From: Delphinapterus leucas
Taxonomy: Eukaryota > Chordata > Mammalia > Artiodactyla > Monodontidae
DNA length: 64,000 nt
Assembly (NCBI RefSeq): GCF_002288925.2
Contig: NW_022098021.1
Coordinates: forward strand, 379,227-443,226
Direction: 5' to 3'
In this document: piece by piece, positions 55,539 through 64,000 of the stretch
Layout of the letters: the number at the start of each line of letters is the position of its first letter
Position numbering within the stretch: the stretch's first letter is position 1
Notes under the pieces: generated by a model
Told to the model about the DNA's origin: nothing
The model's database searches: none
What the model saw: the letters and a program-made list of their open reading frames with translations, nothing else
Program-made: the position numbers and the translations under genes

Positions 55539-58521
55539 CACTGTAAATAAATTCTTGGCTTTTATATAATTACTGAACATCTCCCAAAATTATAGGAGGT
55601 ACTCTTTTTTAACTTTATATAGAACTATGCAATAGAAACAAACAAAAAAATTGAAATGATTCATCATGACAAAACTTATTTCTAAAAGCAACTGCAACCA
55701 AATACAGATAAAATATTAATACAGCTGTTTGAATTTTTTCAACATGCTGAAATTCTGGAAATGAGAACAATTGGATACTTCAAATTTTTTCATCAAAAGA
55801 CATCCATCCACCTGCTTCATGTTAACTGCAATAATGTTTAAGCTGTAATACATTTATAAGGGCCTCAAATACAACATTTTTGGGTATCCTCTTTGAACTT
55901 AAAAATTTTTTAAACTACTCATACTTGTTTATCATTAAAAATTCATGACGAAGACTGATTCTGAGTTTTCTTCTAGTATTTCACTATCTAGTTAATTTCA
56001 TGACATTCAGAACTCAATTTCACAACAACACATTATGATAGGAGTGGCAGTTTTCATTCAAACTCACAACTCTACACAGCACCCAATGCAGCTCAACCGG
56101 CACAGGACTGGGTCCAGGGAGCTGAGAGGAAGAAATCTGACTCCCTGCCGGCCCCTAGCAACAGACGCCTGCTCCTTCTGAGCCCAATCCCCAGGACCCC
56201 AGCCACTTCCTAGGGAAGGAAGTAGTTCCTTAATGCCCCAAAGTTCTTGTTAGTTAATCTACACTTCAACTACACAAGAATACTTCTACTCCCTTAAGAT
56301 AGCTATAAAGAAAAATTTTTACTAGACTTCCACATCTCCCATAAGTGAAATGAGGAAGGGTAGAGACAGTATCCAGGAGGAATATTACCTCAACTTTCCC
56401 CAAAAAGAACAGATCAAGGATTAGTGGTTTTTCTTCTCTTTTAATAGAACATAATTATCACACCTAACTTATGAGATACGAATATAACTATATAAGTATG
56501 GGTATAATAAAATAAATGAAAAATATTTAAAACTATCATTAGTTGAGGTAGACTTAGTAACTATGTCTTCTACCAGATGGCTGTAATTAGACTAAATTTA
56601 AAGATCTAAGGAATGTTAGAATTATCTGGTCCCCTGAAAAGCAGTTATATAAACTATGTTCCACTTCGTACACACTGGTAACACACCAGAAAATCTGTCA
56701 TGTTTAATCCATGCAACTTAACAGGATATGACAATTTACCAACTTAACAGTGACATTCAACTGCATGATAAGGACTTGTAGCTCCATGGATCCATAACTA
56801 TCATGAGGATAAAATCTCACTTCGAATAAAATGTAAAGAGGAGAAAATTAAATGGCGTGGATGTTAGGGGAGCTAATTAAGTGCTCAAATGTAAACATGG
56901 TTCTCTGGTGAATAAAATGCCATTAAAATTTTTAATTCTCTTAAATTCCTCACTAAATAAGGAATCTAAAAGTACATTCTCCCATTTCTTCTAATAAAGT
57001 TGCTAATCAAGTAAGAAAGTCAATGTTTTCATGGTCTCTGAAACATCACAAATGTTTCAAGTTTGGTTCTGATGTTAATGACACACTTAAAATCCTTAAA
57101 TCCAACTGGATTATATTATACACCAGCCCACAACTTACTTTGAAAAAGACATAAATACTGAACTACCTGTACATTACTAGACCCTCAACTGTGTTTTCTA
57201 ATTTAGAACTTCTCATGCACTCTTGGTGCACTAACTTTTTTCATGTATCCATTGTACTAACTTCACAATTAAGCTCTTTTGGTTAAGGGTTATGTCTCGT
57301 GCTTCCTTTGCATATCAGAGATGCTCAATAACTACTTTTTGGTAGATAAGAAAAGTGACGAAGTAAACAGCAATTGTGTTAAATGATTTAGATTATCTAA
57401 CTGGCAATGGCAACGGAACTGGCATGGGGGAGGGGTGCTTGGTCATGGAAAATGCTCAATCCACATATTAGAGGCTTTAAGATGTTTTACTCCACATACT
57501 ACATGTACATTCCAAGTACAATCTGGATTTCCTCAGTGGGAGTGCACGTGATGCACACTGGAATGTTAAGGTAATGTAATCTTTACAACAATATGTACAT
57601 TTGACTTTATATAAAGATTCTAACCTCAGCTTCTGTGGGACAATGTGAAATTAATATATAAAATTTTATTATTTACCTAATTTTCAAACGTATGACAGTT
57701 CAAACTTAGTAAGACATATGAAAACATCCCATACTTATTTTTCCCTTAGCCTATTTACTTGATATTGCTGCCCTGACAACCTGGTTATACAAGCAATCAA
57801 TATTAAAGATGCTAATATAGGCACTTTCTTAAAAACTTCACATCAACTCTAAACATACACATTAGTCTAAATATGCAAGACACATCTCATTTACTTGACA
57901 AGTCATAGATGTCTCCAAACAGTGCAGTTCTGTGCACAATACTGTGGGTTACGGCAAAATAGTTAAACATTCAGTAAAAGGAATAAAAATAGCCTCAAAG
58001 TTACACAAAAAATTATCTTAAAATAGAAATAAAATACTCTCAAAAAGTTTATAGACACTACAACTCAGAAACTATCAAAATTCCAAGATAAAAAAGCCAA
58101 TTTCAAGGCAAGAAATCTGATTTTTAAAAATGCAACGACATAGCTTTATTACACCATGTGATGACTCAACAAGTTTCAGGTCATTTACCAAAACCTGTTT
58201 ACAGGTTTCTTTTTGTTATATCTATTAAAACATAATACCTCTTTTAGCCTAAGAATAAACAAAATAAAAATGTTCTTCCTAGGCATGTATTTTTAATATA
58301 CTGGTATTTTTTTTCTCATTAAATAAATGTAAGAAATTTCACCACTTACAAACGCTGGTTGCAAATTTTTGTTTGTTACTGATATGTAGATAACACAAAT
58401 AGCATGTACACTTCCCTGAAAAATGACAAGTAAGTGACAGAAGGGTTTGCTTCAAATCCCTACCTCCCATGTTTATTGCTCCACGGGGACCCATATCACC
58501 CATTCTCATTTCCTGTTCTCT
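52530..58521 (-). CDS. PSPC1: PSPC1 (paraspeckle component 1), last 137 codons in three exons (partial)
   Basis: PSPC1 is a DBHS-family nuclear RNA-binding protein (with NONO and SFPQ) that resides in paraspeckles and acts in RNA retention, splicing and transcription. Seen here, in gene order: exons 58521-58464, 55039-54870 and 52715-52530, with AG/GT borders and compatible phases (0 in, 1, 0). They join to 414 nt including the stop. The peptide is the Met/Gly/Pro-rich low-complexity C-tail: [38 protein letters not shown], and finally [13 protein letters not shown]. That basic end is the family's known C-terminus and likely a nuclear signal. RRM1, RRM2, NOPS and the coiled coil must lie beyond 64 kb. 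No truncation or frameshift is visible. It is convergent with MPHOSPH8. Confidence 0.96.
52716..54869 (-). other. PSPC1: PSPC1 intron
   Basis: A 2.15-kb A+T-rich intron with one SINE (53035-53160). Nothing else is recognised. Confidence 0.75.
53035..53160 (-). mobile_element. Short SINE (Bov-tA type)
   Basis: T-tract, 'ggcagcaccgcacagcttgc' and 'ggacagccagggaattccc'. The flanks 'tctctcttttt' (53022-53032) and 'tctctcttttt' (53161-53171) form a simple target-site repeat. In the PSPC1 transcript it lies in sense orientation. Confidence 0.9.
54870..55039 (-). CDS. PSPC1: PSPC1 coding exon, Gly/Pro/Met-rich tail
   Basis: 170 nt, acceptor 'ttttacgtag' and donor 'gtaatg'. The first two bases complete Asp, then [40 protein letters not shown] and PMMPDNGAV. 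The low-complexity composition fits the disordered C-tail. It ends on a codon boundary. Confidence 0.95.
55040..58463 (-). other. PSPC1: PSPC1 intron
   Basis: A 3.4-kb intron free of SINEs and LINEs that I can recognise. It holds a CA microsatellite (55490-55535) and otherwise unique A+T-rich DNA. Confidence 0.75.
55490..55535. repeat. (CA)n dinucleotide repeat
   Basis: About 22 uninterrupted CA units. On the PSPC1 strand it is (GT)n, about 450 nt upstream of the exon that starts at 55039. Confidence 0.97.
58464..58521 (-). CDS. PSPC1: PSPC1 coding exon, after the coiled coil
   Basis: 58 nt, acceptor 'tacttacag' and donor 'gtaggg'. It encodes [19 protein letters not shown] plus one base. 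In the family this follows the long coiled coil; the preceding coding sequence is outside the window. Confidence 0.93.
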
Positions 58522-60664
58522 CTGTAAGTAAACATAGTTGTCACAGTCAACCTATCGATCTTAGGACTTTACATTTCCCATCTAAAATCAAAAAGAAAAG
58601 AATAAATTGCGACATCATGTTCCATTAAAATATTTTTAAATTTCCAACATCATTTACTTAATAAGAACACTGAAAAGAAACTTCAGTCTCCCAGGCTTAA
58701 TTAATATCCTGCAAGTGCTTAGGGCACCCAATTTATATTGCTATATTATCAATGAGTCATACAAAAAACCTACTACAGGATATTTGTAATGTTATTCTCC
58801 CTAGAGATCATACACACATGCCTAGATTCTAAGAGAAGAAAAATCTAACAATAATGACCACCAGGACCAACTATTTTTCCCTCCCAGGTCTCTAAAGTCT
58901 TAAAACAGAAATGACCGTTACCACTTTCGTATTCAAATGTATTCAAACACACAACACAAGCAGCTGTGGGGTACTAAACCAAAAATAAGGTTATAGACAA
59001 TTTTCATTTTTGAAATATTATAATTCACCTTTGCATTTTTATTCAAGTACTCAAGCATTATTTCACCCAGGACCTACAGATAGATATACCATGAAAGCCT
59101 CCACTACACACAAACAATTACTGAAAGCTCAACATAATTTTGCTTCCTTTATTTGAACAAGAATTTTTCTTGGAAACCGAAATAAAAGTGTTATTACACA
59201 GTTGGAAAGTTCTGAAACAAAATGCTCTTGAGGTTACCTGTGACATAAAAAGCCATACAAATGTACAAAACGTTTTAAGTTTCAGTACAGAAACTACTTC
59301 CTAGAAACCCATTTACCAACAATAGTTATATAGAATTAACTTCAATGAAATCTCTAGGTGAAATTACCCAACATATCATAATTGAAATTTACACTACTAT
59401 TTAATGATCTTGTGCAATACCAGACAAGTGTGTTAAATGTAGCAATCATAAAAAACACTGAGGCAAAAGTAGCAATGTCTAAATCTAAAGAAAGCATCAT
59501 TTTTCTACTTTTAAAAGCAGTCTTACTAATAAAATGGGTTGGTTTTAAAATATAGTGAAAAACACCTATAAAGCTAGAAATAAAGGAAATAAAAGCCTAT
59601 GATAGATAAATGCCACTAAGCAGCAAATCAACTGCCCATCTAACCTAACAGAGATGCCTCAAAAGTTAACCTTTAATGAAGCTATAATATGAGAAAAATA
59701 CCACTCACATAATAGCTTCATGAAGAAACATTTCTCATTGCCTAGAAAACGTAAATACCAAAGCTTTCCCAAAGCTAACTTTTAACTTTCCAAAAAATAA
59801 ATTTCTTTCATCATAAAACATTTGACTATTAATGGATACTATTACTGACCAGCAAAAAAGCTATTTTATAAAACTGACTACTGATGAACTCATATAATTT
59901 TGCAATTATAGGGAAAATACTATTCTCTAATCACACTTAGCACTATTATCAGTAAATTAAACCAAGTTGTCACTTCCTCATCAGCAAAGCCTACTGACAA
60001 AGTGTGGACTGTTTGCGCATATCCAAAATCTTCCAGGTACTATTTATATGAGATACTCTTCAAGAAGAGCTGCTTGCACTCCAGCACCAGAGAGTAAGAT
60101 ACATGGATTTTATGGCCCCAACATTTTTAGGTGACAAAGGTGTAACATATTTTTTGACTTGTCTTAACTATGAAAGACTAGAAAGGCAATATCTAATCAC
60201 TAACAGAGGGTAATTATTAGTCTCACTCTTTGAGACTTCAATTTTCAAATACCCCAACACCCTAGCTTCCTAGTCATATTTTAAGGTTATTCTTTCTATA
60301 AACCCGCTACTACATACTTCTAGTAAAATGCAAGAGGCAGAAATAATATTTAAGGGTAGTGTTATCAACAGAAATTAAGACAGTACTTCTCATTGTAACT
60401 TGATATATCAATAAGGAGAATCACTTGAATAAGCGCACTTTAACTATGTACCCACCCCAATAGCAATACATAAACAAGGCCCTCACTTCTCCTAAGAATT
60501 CTTCTAATATATTTTAAATTAGAACTGATACATGTGTGATATTTTTATAATACAAATTTTAATGATGCTTTATTACTTTACCAAAAACTATTGTGCTTTA
60601 ACAGGCAACAACTTATATGTAAAAATCTCAAAAGACTGCAGTGCAATATAAAATGATAAAAGCT

Positions 60665-60840
60665 ATGATGAACACTCCATTTTAATTAATTCAATAAATC
60701 CTCATAGCAACCCTATGAAGGTCTACTGTTATCCTATTTTAGAGATCATAAAACTGAGTCACAGACCTGCTCAATAACTTACTCAGGGTCATACATGTAG
60801 CAAGTGGTTGAGCTGACCTATAAACTTCTGCCAAAATAGA
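60665..60840 (-). mobile_element. MIR SINE
   Basis: 'aatcctcatagcaaccctat', 'cctattttagagatcataaa', 'actgagtcacagacctgctc' and 'gtagcaagtggttgagctga' follow the complement of the MIR consensus. Ancient and diverged. Confidence 0.85.
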
Positions 60841-60972
60841 GTTCACAGAATTTTCTTCTTCACAGGGCACCTTCATTCTTCAAGAATTCCAAGACCAACA
60901 AAAGGCAAGATTTGTAATGTATTCTTACCATGTTTATAAGAGACTGTGCCTTTTGATTAAAAGAATTCTGCA

Positions 60973-61167
60973 CTGTAAAGCAATTATACTCCAATAAAGA
61001 TGTTAAAAAACAAAAACAAACAACCAAAAAACCCCACGTCTACTAGTTAAGACACATTTTGCTTCTCTTGTTCAAGTTCATTTCCCAGGAAGCTGAAACC
61101 TCTCTATTTCAATGCCTTTAAATTGAATAATAAAATGTTAATTTGTATTTTATGGAAAAAAAAAAGA
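60973..61167 (+). mobile_element. 5'-truncated L1 end with apparent 3'-transduced tail
   Basis: Bounded by a perfect 14-bp duplication AAAAGAATTCTGCA (60959-60972 and 61168-61181) at a TT/AAAA site typical of the L1 endonuclease. The insert starts with the L1 3' end 'gcaattatactccaataaag', then an A-rich stretch (61004-61033), about 120 bp of unrelated sequence with its own AATAAA (61129-61134), and a second poly(A) tail (61155-61167). This is the expected layout of an L1 RNA that read through its own signal. Confidence 0.75.
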
Positions 61168-61623
61168 AAAAGAATTCTGCATATGTATTCTTGAAAGCTG
61201 GTCACTGAAATATGCCTAAATTTTCCAAAAAAGAAAGTAAAGTACAACTGATTCCAAAGCCGCATATCAAAGCAGCATCCCATCAACAAAAAGGTTGTTC
61301 TCAAGGTGTGGTTCCTGGATTGAAGAGAGTCCCCAAGACACATCCAAGACGTGCACAAACTCAAAACTACTTTATTAGAACACAGTTCTAACACTGGTCT
61401 AATTGGGCTTTTCACTGAGACACTCGCAGGGATGGTGCAAGAGCAATGATGGGCAAAAATCCTGGTGTTTCAGCACAAACCAAGGCACTGGCATTCAATT
61501 TTTACCAGTAATCATTGTACTCTAGACATTACAATACAACTACATTTAAATGATTTCAATTATGGCTGTCCTAGCCAGAGCATCCAGAAAAGACTGAAGA
61601 TTAGATTGTAAGAAAATAAAACA

Positions 61624-61975
61624 GGACTTCCCTGCTGGCGCAGTGGTTAAGAATCCCCCTGCCCAAGCAAGGGACACGGGTTCGAGTCCTGGTCCGGGAA
61701 GATCCCACATGCCGCGGAACAACTAAGCCAGTGCACCACAACTACTGAGCCTGCGCTCAAGAGCCCACGAGCCGCAACTACTGAGTCCACGTGCTGCAAC
61801 TACTGAAGCCCATGCGCCTAGAGCCCACAACAAGAGAAGCCACCGCAATGAGAAGCCTGTGCACCCCAACAAAGAGTAGCCCCTGCTCGCCGCAACTAGA
61901 GAAAGCCCGTGTGCAGCAACAAAGACCCAACACAGCCAAAAAATAAATTTTTTAAACAAATAAATAAATAATTTT
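61624..61975 (+). mobile_element. CHR-type SINE, full length
   Basis: 'gacttccctgctggcgcagt' through the older CHR body to 'aaagacccaacacagcc' and a (TAAA)n tail. It ends immediately before the 5' end of the SSBP1 retrocopy. Possible flanks 'aaaataaaacag' and 'aaagaaaacag'. Confidence 0.92.
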
Positions 61976-61986
61976 TAAAAAGAAAA

Positions 61987-62690
<704 letters not shown>

Positions 62691-64000
62691 AATAATTTCA
62701 ACTATGAATACCTGGATGAAGCAGTAAAAATGATTAATTTTATTAAATCTCTAACTTTAGGTACATGTCTTTTTATTATTCTAGGCAACAAAACAGATAT
62801 ATACATTAAGCATTTCTGCTGCATTCTGAAATATGGTGGTTATTTCAAAAAACACCGTTCTTATGATTGGGCTGAAAGCTGAATAAGACACATTTTCTTG
62901 GAGCGAGATTTTTACTTGAGACAGCATTTGACAGACAAGCCAAATAGTGACCTGTGTACCTGGCAGTGATTTCTGACGAGTGGCTGATACTAAGAAATGT
63001 GATTTGTTCCTAACTTTGTATAACAAAATACATTAACATTTTTATGATTTGTGTAACTCAACTGGTCAATATTTTTCAGCTCGGTACATGACATTACAAA
63101 CTCATGCATAGGTAGAAGATCCACTCAAAGGTAGACCAATGGATTCTAATGCAAAAGAGTACTTTTAAGAAAATACTGCTTGTCAAGTTTCACTGCAGCA
63201 TCAAACAACAATATTCACAATTAGCTGAAAAGGTTAAAATATATATACCTCTCTCCACCTACTTATCCATGTGAAACCAGATTCTCTTCGTATTTTTTAA
63301 CCAAAAGAACATTTTGCAATAGGTGGAATAATGCAAAAGCAAATATGGGAAGCCAGTCATTTTCTTATAAAGCCAAACACTGAAAAACAGTAAAATAACA
63401 CTCTTCCCACTACACAAAGTTGAGCATTAAAGAAATTTCAAAAAAAATGTAAAAATAAGGCCACTCTTCCCACTATAACATATTTTCTTTCAAATTTCTC
63501 CTTTAATTTCTTACATGGTAAACATTGATATAACCTAAACATAAAGCTCTTTGGGGTCTTCAATAATTTTTAAGAGCTTTAAAAAAGGATTTGAAACCAA
63601 AAAGTTTGATAACCACTGTTTTTAAATTCCAGTCAATATTTACTTGTGAAAATGTAAAGTGGCAGAAATTTTGCACTAATGTAAATTAACTAAACCAGTA
63701 TACCCCAATGTGTAGAACCTGACATTATTTTATGTATAATATTGATTTTTTTCCCTTAATACTTAATACTCAGGATATCAATCTGTGATTTTTGAAGATA
63801 TTTTAGGGTTTTCTAGGTAATCTAATTTAAACAAATATTGACTCTATGTAATTATCAACTGGAACAACATGCTGCAGTCAATGACGAAATGTGCTCACCT
63901 CACACACTGATCAGTCTAAGTCCTAACAGCCACCATCATTCTTCTTTAATTCATAAAGTCCTCTCTCATGTATGTCTCTAAAGAAATTTCTAAGGATTTT

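Noticed and set aside
61104..61415. 103-codon minus-strand frame
   Set aside because: It overlaps the L1-mediated insertion and its flank, so it is a composite of unrelated DNA.

Overview
This is vertebrate nuclear DNA: spliced exons with GT/AG borders, long introns and dense retroposons. About 25 copies of a tRNA-Glu-derived SINE (a 'cttccctggtggcgcagtgg' head with an internal tRNA-like promoter box) place it in Cetartiodactyla. Six copies belong to a short derived form, with a 'ggctgggcccgtgagccatgg' type middle, that I associate with whales and dolphins. A cetacean is therefore the best guess; the species cannot be read from the sequence.

Left third (1-21.65 kb, + strand): the last eleven coding exons of MPHOSPH8 (MPP8), the H3K9me3-reading subunit of the HUSH silencing complex. 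The exons join in one open frame of 454 codons (1362 nt) plus stop, covering the linker, the ankyrin repeats and the C-terminal domain. The N-terminal chromodomain exons lie left of the window. The introns carry an L1 tail split by three SINEs, a 5'- and 3'-truncated L1 ORF2 piece, further SINEs and older L1 fragments.

Middle (21.65-51.9 kb): no confident exon. It holds SINEs, two MER2-like DNA transposons, a MER5A-like element, L2- and L1-derived remnants and a GGGA microsatellite. Two stretches with overlapping ORFs (22.5-23.0 kb and 37.5-37.9 kb) remain unexplained.

Right part (51.9-64 kb, - strand): the last three coding exons of PSPC1 (paraspeckle component 1), with its stop codon and a likely poly(A) site. 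The intron upstream of these exons contains a MIR, a short L1 insertion that appears to carry a 3'-transduced tail, and a processed pseudogene of SSBP1 (mitochondrial single-strand DNA-binding protein) itself broken by a SINE.

The two genes are convergent, as I recall for the human 13q12 locus. I see no operon, CRISPR array or prokaryotic mobile system, and no clearly undescribed molecular system. The most rewarding items are the L1 3' transduction, the broken SSBP1 retrocopy, the weak splice donor in MPHOSPH8 and the nested retroposon history.
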